From Polysphondylium violaceum (taxonomy: Eukaryota > Evosea > Eumycetozoa > Dictyosteliales > Dictyosteliaceae): 28,241 nucleotides of DNA. The stretch spans positions 1-28,241 of the forward strand of contig AJWJ01000295.1 of the NCBI GenBank assembly GCA_000277445.1, read 5' to 3'. The notes under the pieces were generated by a model that saw nothing but the letters and a program-made list of their open reading frames with translations, searched no databases and was not told where the DNA came from. Numbering within the stretch: position 1 is the stretch's first letter; each line of letters starts with the position of its first letter. Positions 11,004 through 21,948 of the stretch are shown here, piece by piece. The position numbers and the translations under genes were made by a program.

Positions 11004-11818
11004 TTACAGCTGTTCATTGAGTTTATTAATTATCTAATAAAATTGATTATACGTTAATAATAAATGAAAAATATAGAGACTAAGGAAATTACCTCTACTA
11101 AATTCTCTGATGTGTTTATATTTTCTGGATAAAAGTTTAGTTGGGCATACATATTCTCCAAAGTAGTTTCATTTTTATCAACCAATAACTTTGCAGTTTC
11201 TATTAATTGATTTACTTTATCATTTGTTAAATTACCATTACTAGAGTCGACCAAAGCTTGAGTGATTTGTTTTTCATTTTCAACCTTTAAATTCATAAAT
11301 TCATCTTTGGCCTCCTCTTGTAAATCAGTCAAGTTTTTCATATACCTTGGTTGTATTTGCTTCTGAACTTTTTCACTATTACTATTGTTATTTATATTTC
11401 TTTTACTCAAATTTAATTCTTGTAAAGGTTTCTTTAATGAGTCTTGCTCATTTAATGTTGGAAGATTTTCAGTAGAGAAAAAGTGGTCTTCTGAAAATGT
11501 CATTGAATTTGAGCTTATTACTTTTGATTTTCTACCTTTACCTAAAAGTCCCAATGAAAGTGAGTTCTTTGATTTCAAAGGTGTAGTAAGGGAATGTCCT
11601 TTAGCTACACTCCCAGAGGTGGGAAAAAGATTGTCACCATTAATTCCAGTTTCATTTTTATCTAAAACTCTATTATCACTATTACTCTTTTTTCCATCAT
11701 TAATATTATTATTTAAAACATTGTTATTTATATTACTATCAACAACAGCGGCGGCAGTGGTTGAATCATTTCTTTTATTTTCTTTTAATTTCTTTTTAAA
11801 ATTATTTATTTGATTCAT
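11004..11818 (-). CDS. Coiled-coil protein of unknown function (2 exons)
   Basis: Minus-strand join 11818-11093 and 11033-11004, intron of 59 nt, gives 251 residues. Reading through the donor instead would give a hydrophobic, non-conserved-looking end; splicing gives the helical end IINKLNEQL, which continues the preceding helix in register. The N-terminal 150 residues are Lys/Asn/Ser-rich and disordered, starting with a basic stretch (NNFKKKLKENKR). Residues 155-251 are strongly helical and charged, with coiled-coil heptads. No family is recognised. It lies 158 nt downstream of the RhoGEF on the same strand; separate transcription is likely because it has its own AT-rich leader. Confidence 0.7.
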
Positions 11819-11976
11819 TGTAGTATATATATTTGTTTAAGTGGCGTGGTTGAAATGATTTTTTAAAAAAAAACAAATGGGAATATTGTTATTTTATAAA
11901 TTTCCAATTATTTGCATAAATACTTGATTAGGTATTTATATAATTATTTTTTGTTTTTTTTTTTTTAAAAAATCAT

Positions 11977-14578
11977 TTAATATGGGAAGTCTTCTTCACT
12001 TGAACCACTTGAATCATCTTCAAAATAATCGTATTCTTCCTCCTCCTCTTCTTCCTCACTTTTGTCCAAAAGAGATAAGTCTTTGAGATTCAAACTGCTG
12101 GATAACCTAAACGAAGCAATGGTGTTTGATTTCAAATGCTGGGTGTTTTCCAATGTGGGTCGACTGGCAGACAACCACGAAAGACGATGATTGATTGCCG
12201 TTGATTTTGTCTGTTGTTGTTGTTGCTGCTGTTGCTGTTGTTTGAATGATTCGAGATAAGATTCCCTTTCCATGTGGAACTTGTTAATGGCATCCAACCA
12301 TTGTTTCATTTCTTTTTCAGTGTCGACGATAAACAAATAGGTTCTAAATTTAGTTTCAATACTAAATGTTTTCGTTTCATAGGATACTGCATCAATCTTT
12401 GATCCAATCAATGGGATTCTACCCAACACATTGGTTGAATTACTAGTTTTCAAATAAAACAAATATCCATTCTCCATAACAAACCATCTTCTTTTCCAGT
12501 TCTTTACAATTTCTCCAATCTTTGTTAAATATCCTTCTAAAACTACATCCTTTCGAGTTAAAACAATCTATAATGAACAATACAAATACAATGTTAATAT
12601 ATATTTAATTATACAGTCTTTCAACACTGATATAAGCCAATAGATACATACATGAGATAGTTTAGATGAAGTACCATTAAAAAATGACATGGATGAATTT
12701 GATCTATATGTTTGAAATCTTCTTTTACTGAATGTACCTTTGCCATTATTGTTTTTATTCATCGAGTTTCTACTTGAAGTTTGACTCTGATGATTATTAC
12801 TATTACTAGGACTATTATTATAAAACTCTGTCTCACTACCACCACTTTCTGAACCATCTTCTCTAATTGGATTGTTTTGGAAACTATTGCCACCACTACC
12901 ATTATCACTATTATCCACTGCTCCTCCGCCAAATTTAAAACCATTAACTAAAAGATTTTGAATTTTTTGCTTTCTATCCTCTACTATACCTTCCTCAATG
13001 ACTTGGAATTTTGATTTATCGACAATGGCATTGGAATTATTATTGCTTAATGACTCGAAAAAGAATTGACGTTCCTCAAATGTAGAATTCAAACTCTGTT
13101 GTTCTTTTAAAATATCATTTCTCTTTTGTTGCAATTCCTTGTCAGACTCTACCCAACTGTCAATTGTCTTTTGAATTAAATCTGGCCAATATATACTATT
13201 ACTACTATTACTATTACTATTACTACTATTTAAAAATACACATGATAAGGATTTACTATAAACTTCAAATATTTCATACTCTTTATGAGAAGACCTTGAC
13301 GATTCCTCTGGTGAAATTGTTTTAGTTCTAACCCACACCTCTTCCAACGACAATTTTCTCCAAAACTTGTTATTGATTGCATAGATGATCAAGTCATTGA
13401 AAAGATAGATATTGACTTTTCTCTTTTCAATGGCACTTTCACTATTAAACACCAAACGTACACTGTCACCACTTTTTATCAACTTTCTATGCACTTGCAT
13501 AAGATTGCCTGTCTTTGATCCCAATTGTTGTTGAATTCTTGCAATCTCTTCAAGTGTAGAATTATTGGTCGACTGATTAATAAATGATGCAACATCTTTC
13601 ATAATTGATCTGGCTTCATGGAGTTTCTTTAATTCTATTTCCTCTGTTTCTGGTGTAAATTGAATCAACTCTTCAATCAATAAAATATATCTTGGTGTTC
13701 TTTGAATTGGCATAATTAATAAATCATTTAAATCCAATTTCTTTGAAAATGGTATATTTTTACATTCCTATATGATATTTGAATTAGTATATCATTATAT
13801 TAATACCCTTTTTTTTTTTACTTACAGTTAGATAAGATTTAAATTTTTTGTTTGATAAAGTTTGATTCTTTATGATTTGAATGGCCTTGTTATAATAATT
13901 ATTGACGAATATTGAATAAATCTTGAGAAAAGGACCATTTTCAATAAAGATATCGGCAATTTCAACACCTTGTGGAAAATTTGGGCGATTCTCAATCTTT
14001 TCTTTAAACTTTGCCAATATTTCATCGTTGGCAGATTTGATGGATTCAATATTTGAAAAAATGAGTTCAATGTCATTGTTTGATATAATTTCTTTTTCTC
14101 TAATCTTTACGAGATAAACATCCACTAGCACTTGAAGAAATGAAATGTATGCTTGTTCAGTGGTCAATATCTCTCGAAGAATATTACCTCTTCTTTCAGA
14201 TTTTTTTTGTTCATTTGAAAGACTGGATTTTCTGTATCTGTGGGAGGATAGGTTCTTTTTCTTTACACTACCAGTGGATGATGATAATCCTGCAAATATA
14301 GGTTGCTGTTGTTGTTGTTTGAATATAGTTTTATTGTTGTTATTTGTGGGTGGTGGCGATGATGATCCTGCTGTATTGTTACTATTGCTGCTGCTATTAC
14401 TACTCTCATTATCTGATCTTGGAGAAGATGGTGAATCTGGTGCTGAAGATGTAGAGTAAATGGTTGTGGTCCACCTATTGTTTTGTGGTTGAGGCTTTTG
14501 TGGTTGTGTTGCACTAGTACTAGTTGTTGGTGCTATTGTTGCGCCATCAGCAGATGGTGATGAAACTGATGTTTCCAT
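11977..14578 (-). CDS. RhoGEF: DH-PH with a second C-terminal PH domain (3 exons)
   Basis: Minus-strand join 14578-13826, 13767-12652, 12567-11977 (introns 58 and 84 nt) gives 819 residues. Residues 1-125 are disordered and Ser/Asn/Pro-rich. The DH (RhoGEF) domain spans about 130-325: RRGNILREILTTEQAYI at its start and the conserved LIMPIQRTPRYILLIEEL helix after the first splice. A PH domain follows directly (about 340-455), then a Ser/Asn-rich linker. A second PH domain (632-722, EGYLTKIGEIVKNWKRRWF and the final W in MKQWLDAI) lies in exon 3. The tail has poly-Gln and poly-Glu. Such proteins load GTP onto Rac/Rho GTPases at membranes to drive actin changes. The target GTPase cannot be read from sequence. 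Confidence 0.9.
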
Positions 14579-15174
14579 CTTGATTATATATATTATGTGT
14601 GGGTCCTTGATGTATACCTAGCTTCTGAGGATCTTTGAGGTGTCAAAATAAAAAAAGAAATAAAAAAAATAAAAAAAGCAAGGTGGGTGGAGGTGTCAAA
14701 ACAATCTTTAGAAAAAGCCTTGGCCTTTTAAATTAGATAAAAGAGGAAATGTGTGCTAATTATGTGTAAGGATAGATAACACTATCCTGGGCTTTTGGTT
14801 CTATAAATGAATGGAAAAAAAAGAAAAAAAGAAAAAAAATGATGAAAAAAGAGATGCCTTGGTGTTAGGTATGATATTGCCCCAAAGACAAATTACACTC
14901 AATTGAAAAAAAAATTAAAAAAAATACAAAAACTCCAAAAAAATCTAGTTTTTGTGTGGGGCTCGAGATTTTTTTATAAATTTTTGAAAAAATATTTATT
15001 ATTTTTTGCATTCGCACCCTCTTAAAAAAAACCAAGAGGATCTCACTAAAAAAATTGTGGCAAAAAAAAAAACGAACAATTTGCCGAAAAAAAAAAAAGG
15101 TAGCACAAAGAAGAAAGAGTTTTGAGAGAAAGCCCACAACAAGATTTTTCAGAACAATAAACACACGCGCACAT
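14579..15174. other. Divergent promoter region between RhoGEF and methyltransferase
   Basis: About 600 nt with A runs, serving two divergent genes. It holds a small hairpin GGATAG-ATAACA-CTATCC (14770-14787) and a purine-rich stretch close to the methyltransferase start. The open frame that extends upstream of 15175 has no ATG before it and translates to Lys-rich low complexity, so it was not taken as coding. Confidence 0.5.
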
Positions 15175-16198
15175 ATGTCATCCCCACCAAACAACTCTAT
15201 CGAGATCATCGAAGAATCTCTTAATATTTTTGAAGAGCCTACTAGTAGTGAAGAAGAGGTAGAATATAGTTTTCATACCTATAAAAGAGTTGAACCCATC
15301 GACGATACATGTAATCCCTCTATCAAAGACATTACTGTGCGTCTCTCTCAAAAACACAGTCTTTGGGCACATTTACCATGGAACGCTGGTATTGCTCTCT
15401 CTGATTATTTTGAGCACAATGTAGATTTTAAAAATAAAAAGTATGTATTTGTTGTAGTAGTGGCTTTGGTTGTTGGTTGTGTATCTATTGAGTTTGTGTG
15501 AGTTTATAATACAGTGATAGTCAGAAAAAGACATTAACAATTCATCATCCATCAAGTGTTTTAGAACTTGGTGCAGGTGCAGGTTTTCCTTCATTTATTG
15601 CAGCATTAAAAGGAGCTAAAAAAGTAGTACTTACAGATTACCCTGATGAAGAGCTCATCTCTAATATGAAGTATAATGTAAATAATAGTTTACCTCAAAA
15701 TCTTACAATCAATAGAGTCTATGGCGAAGAACATCTCTGGGGTAAACAACCCGAAGATTTATTTAAATTATTAGAGAACCCAACCACTGAAAAGTTTGAT
15801 ATCATTATTCTTTCTGATCTTATTTTCAATCACACTTCTCATGAAAGAATGCTCACAAGTTGTCAAAAATGTTTATCAGACAATGGTGTTGTAAGTATTT
15901 GAATTAATAGTATTGGTGTTTTGTTGTTTATCACATTTAAAGTAAAACAATAACAACAACATAGCAACAACATACTAATCGATTATATAAAAATTAAAAG
16001 GTATATGTAACTTTTTCTCATCACAGACCCAATAGAATGGAAAAAGATCTCTATTTCTTTGAAGATGCAGTTAAATATGGTTTTGAATCGGAAAAGTTTT
16101 CTGAAAGAAAAATGCAAGCTATGTTTGACAATGATTTTGGTAGTGAGGAAGTTAGAAAAACCGTTCACTTCTATATCATGAAATTCAAAAAAGAATAA
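15175..16198 (+). CDS. efm7: EFM7/Nnt1-type protein N-methyltransferase (3 exons)
   Basis: Join 15175-15440, 15515-15890, 16001-16198 (introns 74 and 110 nt) gives 279 residues. The order of motifs matches yeast Efm7 (Nnt1): LWAHLPWNAGIALSDY near residue 63-78, SAM-binding motif I VLELGAGAGFPSFIAALKGA, the acidic TDYPDEELI, FDIIILSDLIFNHTSHERM (post-I region), and a final SHHRPNRMEKDLYFF. Each splice is needed to keep these blocks in one frame. In yeast this enzyme methylates the N-terminal Gly and adjacent Lys of elongation factor eEF1A; the same role is the natural inference here. Residues 1-50 are acidic and not conserved. An AATAAA overlaps the stop codon (16194-16199). Confidence 0.9.
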
Positions 16199-16629
16199 AG
16201 AAATCAAATATAGAAGATATATTGTATAGTTTTTGTTTTATTTCATACAATATCTTTTTGACACATTTTCTTTAATTTGGTTATTTAAGAAAAAAAAAAA
16301 CCGTTTTTTTTATTTAAAATGAAAATCTTAAATTTCAAAGAGTTGAAAAATTTAATTTAAATTTAACCACATTGCAGAATTGTAAATTTAAAATCGACAC
16401 TTTTAATACTTATTCACGACAATTATTTTCATTTCCTGAGAATTTGGAAAAAGTGTTTGGAGTTTTTTTTTATTTATTTTTTTTTAATTGTTTTTTTTTT
16501 CATCAACAAAGATCTTTTTTTTTTTTTGCACCAAAATATCATATATTCTTTCGCACTATTATAATAATATTATTTAATAATACAAATACAAATTATATAT
16601 ACAATACATACATATAATATACAGATAAA
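16199..16629. other. Spacer before SFT2 gene
   Basis: 431 nt of AT-rich DNA with T runs (16465-16520) and an ATA-rich stretch directly before the SFT2 start. No gene or structured RNA was seen. Confidence 0.6.
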
Positions 16630-17401
16630 ATGGATTCAATAAAGAGTTTATTGGGAGACGACAACAAACAGCCAGAGAAGGAGCAATCAGTGTGGGATGA
16701 TATCAACAATCAATGCTCATTAACTTTTACACAAAGAGTTATTGGTTTCGGTATTTGTGCTGGTGTCGGTCTATTGTTTACTTTTCTCGTATGTATTTTT
16801 TATTGAGCGATTCTTTTTGATGGATACCAATAGATACTAATATATACACATCACACTATTATTGAATAATCTAGTCCTTTATGTTTTTAATTTCACCAAC
16901 TACATTTGCATTCTTTTTTACAATTGGTGATATATTAATGGTTTTAGCGTAAGTGTTTCTACATTGTACAATCGATGGTTGTTTAGCAATAGGGACAGAG
17001 GAAATAAATAGATAGAGATACAGATCACAGATACAGATGGATAGATATTAATTTAGTATTTTAATAATGATAATAATAATATAGTACTGGTTTTGTTGTA
17101 GGTCCAGTCAAGCAACTTAAAAATATGGCTCAACCAACAAGACTTATTTGTGCAATTGTTTTTGTTTTCTCACTTATTTTAACTTTGGTCGCTGTTTTCC
17201 AAGGATGGTCATTTATTCTTATTATATTTTTAATCATTTTCCAAATTTGCGCTTTATTATAGTAAGTTGAGGCTTATTATTTAGTACTACTATTGTATAA
17301 CATTACTAATCATAATTCTTTTAAATAGTTATTCGTTCAGTTATATTCCATATGGAAGACAATGTCTTCGTGGAATTTGTGGATCAGTAGTTTCTGTATA
17401 A
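16630..17401 (+). CDS. sft2: SFT2-like vesicle transport membrane protein (4 exons)
   Basis: Join 16630-16788, 16875-16948, 17085-17261, 17329-17401 gives 160 residues; all introns (86, 136 and 67 nt) are GT..AG and in phase. No exon is long, so this gene is easy to miss in a simple reading-frame scan. The N-terminus is hydrophilic (MDSIKSLLGDD); four hydrophobic helices follow, with the family marks LTFTQRVIGFGICAGVG, FTIGDILMVLATGFVVGPVKQL, the QPTRLICAIV segment and a YSFSYIPYGR end. SFT2/Got1-type proteins act at the late Golgi in fusion of endosome-derived vesicles. The tail is short and cytosolic. Identification rests on the GPVKQLKxMxxPTRL block and is firm. Confidence 0.92.
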
Positions 17402-17562
17402 GAAAATAATATATAATAATAATAATAGCAACTAATAAACTCTCTCGAATCAAATGAGTTATTTTTTCCTTTAGCTCAGTTATAATAAATATATAATATT
17501 AACACAAAATATATATAGTTTTTATTATTAATAATAACAATAGTAATTTTACACTCTAGGGG

Positions 17563-18973
17563 TTAGCCCAACTCTTTGGCAAGAGAGGTAAATATATTCC
17601 CCCTTTCTTCAAAGTTTTTAAATTGATCAATGCTGGCGCAGGCTGGTGCCAATAACACAATATCGTTTGGTTGAGTTTGTTTGGCAAGGAGTCTCATTGC
17701 TTCTTCCATATTGGCAGTTTCTGTAGTTACTGATGGCAAAAGAGTAGCCAATTGAGGACCATCTTTCCCAAAACAATAGATACGAACATTTCTATTCATC
17801 AGACAAGGTTTAAGTGGAGTGAAATCCATACCTTTCCCTTCGCCTCCAAGTAAAAGCCACAGGGTTCCTTTATCCATATTTATACCAGACAATGAGGCCA
17901 AAGTAGATCCCACATTGGTTGCCTTACTGTCATTGATCCAACGCACTCCTTTGTTCTCAAAAGCGAGGTGGAAACGGTGGGGGAGCCCAGAAAATGTTTG
18001 TAGCACTTTGAGACAACTGGAAAGAGGAATTCCTACGGCCTCTGACAAAGCAATAGCAGCTAGTGCGTTGAGATGGTTGTGTTGGTTTGATATTTTCATG
18101 TTTCTCACATTTAATACATTCTCTCCTCTCACATTCAACCATGTCTCGCCTTTATCACACTGAGCAATGTGGTATTGACCATTATCAATGCCAAATCCAA
18201 TACATCCACTATCAATTCCATTTATAGGAAAAGTTGATGGGTCGTCGAGATTAATGATACATGCTTTGGATTTTTCATAGATCCTCAACTTGACCTCTCT
18301 GTATTCCTCCATACCCTTTGGATAACGATACATGTGATCTTCAGTTACATTCAAAATTGTTGAGGCAGCTGGATTTAGAGTATATATGGTTTCCAATTGA
18401 TAGCTCGACAGCTCGAGTACATACAAATCATATGGTCTATCCAATAAAGATAGTGCAGGGACACCGATGTTTCCGCCAACAGCCACATTTAAGCCAGATT
18501 CTTTGGCCATCAAACCGACCAATGTTGTTACAGTACTCTTTCCATTAGTACCAGTGATTGCAACAATGGGTGCCTTTCCATTTATTTCTCTACAAAATAA
18601 TTCAATGTCACCTAGAATTTCAATTCCTTTCTCCAAAGCACCTTTCAATGATGGATGGGACTTTCCTATGCTAGGACTGACTATAATCAAATCTGATTCC
18701 ATGATCCAATCATCATTAAATCCACCAACATGAGTTTCTACTTTACCTCTTAAATTTATTAAATCTGGTGGATCTTCTCTAGTATCAATCACCTTTGGGG
18801 AAATACCTCTTGATAAAAAGTAATCTATACATGATACTCCAGTGATTCCCAGACCTACAATTACTACTTTTTTACTTTAAAAAAATATCTGTCAATAATT
18901 TGATTCAAAATAAACATACTCATGGTGTCAATTACTTTTTCAATATATTACATTCATCAATATGTTTCTCCAT
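17563..18973 (-). CDS. murD: Bacterial-type MurD, UDP-MurNAc-L-alanine:D-glutamate ligase, with one intron
   Basis: Minus-strand join 18973-18936 and 18874-17563 (61-nt intron) gives 449 residues, close to the 438 of E. coli MurD. All blocks are present: GLGITG (20-25) and DTRE (43-46) of the UDP-binding domain; P-loop [10 protein letters not shown] (Lys125); GGNIG with Asn148; [16 protein letters not shown] with His193; KLRIYE with Lys208, the normally carbamylated lysine; [19 protein letters not shown] (Asp328, Lys330); [12 protein letters not shown]; and [16 protein letters not shown] in the D-Glu-binding C-domain. The closest family resemblance is to gammaproteobacterial MurD. Without the intron the frame meets a TAA at 18879-18877 before any ATG; spliced, it starts at 18973 and joins [10 protein letters not shown] as in bacteria. 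The gene is clearly less AT-rich than its neighbours and lacks Asn/Gln runs. It makes a peptidoglycan precursor in bacteria; its job in an amoeba is unknown. It lies convergent to SFT2 and 216 nt from the REX1-B-like gene. Confidence 0.93.
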
Positions 18974-19189
18974 ATTGCTCCTCTACAAGCACAAAATAAA
19001 TAAAATAAATAACATGATAGAGAAACAACATTTGACAAAAAAGGAGGGGACAATCCTCAAAGTTTTTTTAAAAAAGGGTCAAGATATTTTTGATTATTGG
19101 GCCAAGACAATTTTGGTAAAATGATTGTGGGTTATATATCATATAATTTTATTTACAAAAAAAAGAAGTATATGTGTTATTTTGAATGT

Positions 19190-19884
19190 TTAATGATGAT
19201 GATGATCATGATCATGACCAGCATGAGAACATTGACCTGTTACTTTAATTTCTTCTTGAGGAGTTTGAGCATTTAGTTCAGTTAATTCATAACGAAGTTC
19301 TTCCAGTTTTTCATTAATGTCATTGATGATTTTATTCATTTCATTTTTACAAGTTGATAGTTGCTCTTGACAGGTTTCTATGTGTTCGTATAGACAACTT
19401 CCACCGGTTGGTTGTTCCTCAGTTCTGAGATGTTTAGACAATTCTTCATTGCCAACGATTTCAGATCTGAGAATTTGATATTTTGTGGTGAGTATAAACT
19501 TTTGTTTCTCTAAATCTCTAATGGTCTTTATAGTTTTACTCCAATTTGGTTGTGTTTTGTAAAGTGAGTTTTCAATTTGAATAATCTCTTTTGAGATCGA
19601 TGATATTAAACCTGTAATTGTATTGCAATTCTTTTGATACTCTTGATCATTTTGATTTTCAAGATATAATTTAAATCCCCTATAGTGTAGTATATTGTTA
19701 GTAACTAATAGATTCAAGATATAAGCATGAGTACATACTCATTGAATCTATTATTTACAGATATTCTTTGTTCTTGAAGATTGAAAAAGAGTGAAAGTTT
19801 ATCTGTATCACTACTATTGTTTAACAATTCAATAAATTGTTTTTCTTTATCGACATTTAATGATTCAAAATTTATACTATCCAT
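19190..19884 (-). CDS. REX1-B-like (required for excision) domain protein with His-rich tail (2 exons)
   Basis: Minus-strand join 19884-19739 and 19679-19190 (59-nt intron) gives 211 residues. The region of residues 15-130 has the pattern of the REX1-B / REX1BD family: LFFNLQEQRISVNNRFNEG at the splice, then Y..NC.TITGLISSISKEI, IENSLYK and IRDLEKQKFILTTKYQ. The spliced junction restores the NRFNEGFKLYL motif, which supports both the start and the intron. Chlamydomonas REX1 is linked to DNA excision repair; the animal protein is little studied. Residues 140-190 form a charged coiled coil with several Cys. The C-terminus (CSHAGHDHDHHHH) is a likely metal-binding tail. It faces a small membrane-protein gene across a 186-nt divergent promoter. 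Confidence 0.7.
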
Positions 19885-20070
19885 TGTGTATCTATTTGTC
19901 TGTCCTATATCTCTGTATCTAGATGAAAATTAATTTGTCATTATGATGTTTCATTTCTATTTTTTAGAATTTTGTTTTTTTTTTTTTTTTATTAATATTT
20001 ATTTTTTCAAGAATTTGATCATCATCATATTTTCATATAATATTTATATATCTATATATATTGATAAAAG

Positions 20071-20293
20071 ATGAATAACCAGAACAATAACGCTACTAGT
20101 AAAGATGAATTGTCAAGTTATAAACTTAACAAAGTATTATTTTTCTGTAAGTTGTGTTATGGTAATATTAATACGACACTCTGAAGCTAATACTCTTTCA
20201 TTTATAGCCATAGGGGCCATTATAGGAAAATCTATAGTCACCAAATTGTTTCGTTTTTTTGGAACACAATTTGAAATTACTTTTAATCTCTAA
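20071..20293 (+). CDS. Small single-pass membrane protein, 53 residues (2 exons)
   Basis: Join 20071-20146 and 20208-20293 (61-nt intron with GTAAGT donor and TATAG acceptor, phase kept) gives a 53-residue protein. Residues 1-18 are hydrophilic (Asn/Gln/Ser/Lys-rich). About residues 22-35 form a hydrophobic helix (VLFFSIGAIIGKSI) flanked by basic residues, followed by TKLFRFFGTQFE. The size, single helix and basic flanks are typical of accessory subunits of mitochondrial or ER membrane complexes, but no family is recognised. Support for being real: clean AT-rich leader, consensus splice sites, and a bidirectional promoter shared with the REX1-B-like gene. Confidence 0.55.
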
Positions 20294-20529
20294 AAGAAAC
20301 AATAGCAGAATTAATATTTGTAAATAGGATTTTAAAAACTTTACTTTTTTATTGATGTAAACCATTGACATACACACCACACAGATATAAAGGAGTGGTA
20401 AGATAATCGTGTAGTAATGTCTTTGATTAAACATAATACAGCAATAGATTAATAAATATTGTTTAATACCAAAAGAAAAAAAAAACATCAGACATCTTTG
20501 ATTATCATCATTAATTCAAGGACCGAGAG

Positions 20530-21872
20530 TTAAATTTTACCTAAAATGCTATTGGACAATAAGTTTTTGCTAGTTTGGTCTAGAGACAATAACCAATCTT
20601 TCAATGGTTGTAGATCGGTTGGATTCTTGCAAATTTTTAGTAAAGCTAAAGCAGTAGTTCTTTTTAATTCGAACGGTGCTAAAATAAAAGAATACTATTA
20701 GTATATATACATAGAGAGGATAGTGATAGTACAAATAATAAAAATACATACAAGAATCATCATTTAAAATAAACATTAAACCTTCAGAAACAATTGATAT
20801 GGTTGATTGTTTTTGTTCATCATCGTCGTCACTGTTATTGGTATTGTCGGTGTAATACTTAATGGTTGATGACATGATACCGATTGATTCAATTAATTGA
20901 GTTTTTAAATTACTATCAAAACTACCCAAATGTTCCCAAAACACAGTGGCAATGATTCTGTTGTATGTCCATACCCATCCTAAATGTTGGCATGATAGTT
21001 CTAAACATTTCAACACTGAATACAAGGAATCCAATTCATTCTTTTCTATTAATATTTCAACCTGTTTTACCAGCGATACGGAATACTGTTCCAATGAAAA
21101 TGTTATTTTATTCCAGCCAATAGATTGCAGGAATTTCTTGTGTTTCTAAATAATAGATTGTAATATGTTAATATTAATATTGAACTAATTTCGAGAGGTC
21201 AGTATTGGAGCTAAAATAAAATATTTACCTTGTCATTTAAAATTATGGTATTGTTGTTTGTGTATATGACTTGAATGGTTTTCATGAATAAATCATCTTT
21301 GATAAAGAACAAGTAGGGAACGCTACTGTGAATTGCTTTGATATAGTCAATATTGACCAGCTTATTGGAGCATTGGAAGAGATTGTACAAGAGTATTTTT
21401 ACAGGTGAAAGATTTTTTAAGAGATGGCAAATGGTGCTGAGAATTTGACAAAAGTGAATTGAATATATTTCCGACACAGTGGCAATGGAATTATTTTTCA
21501 TTGAAAATATTTGTTTATAAATAATAGTTGATATTAAATGTTTAAATATTAATTCTTGGAATTTTAAATTCTAAATATAAATATTATTAGTATTACGTAT
21601 TTATATTGTATCGATAAATTATTATTATTATTATTTATAAAAACTTACATTTTTTGATATATTACAAATTAAACATATTATTGGGAAATAGTGTTTAATA
21701 TCAAATAAATGGTTTGATTCAAAAAATAATAAAAACTCTGACAAGATTCCAAAACAAAGTTTTTCTGTATTTTTGTTTTCATCCAGAGATATCCATTCAA
21801 TGATTGATTCAAAACACTCTTGAATTGAATTAACATTTAATTCATTTAATTTTAATATTATATTTACAAAAC

Positions 21873-21948
<76 letters not shown>

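Noticed and set aside
11385-11813. 142-codon plus-strand frame opposite the coiled-coil gene
   Set aside because: It is the antisense of a Lys/Asn/Ser-rich coding exon and translates to Leu/Phe/Ser-rich low complexity; the minus-strand frame has the start, splice and helix pattern.
18882-18924. Starting MurD at the ATG at 18923
   Set aside because: That ATG reads into the wrong frame and meets a stop (TAG) just where the MurD frame begins; no splice using it keeps phase.
17563-18973. murD as bacterial contamination
   Set aside because: It is continuous with amoeba genes on both sides, the spacers have amoeba composition, and the N-terminus needs a GT..AG intron. Only reads can exclude a chimera fully.
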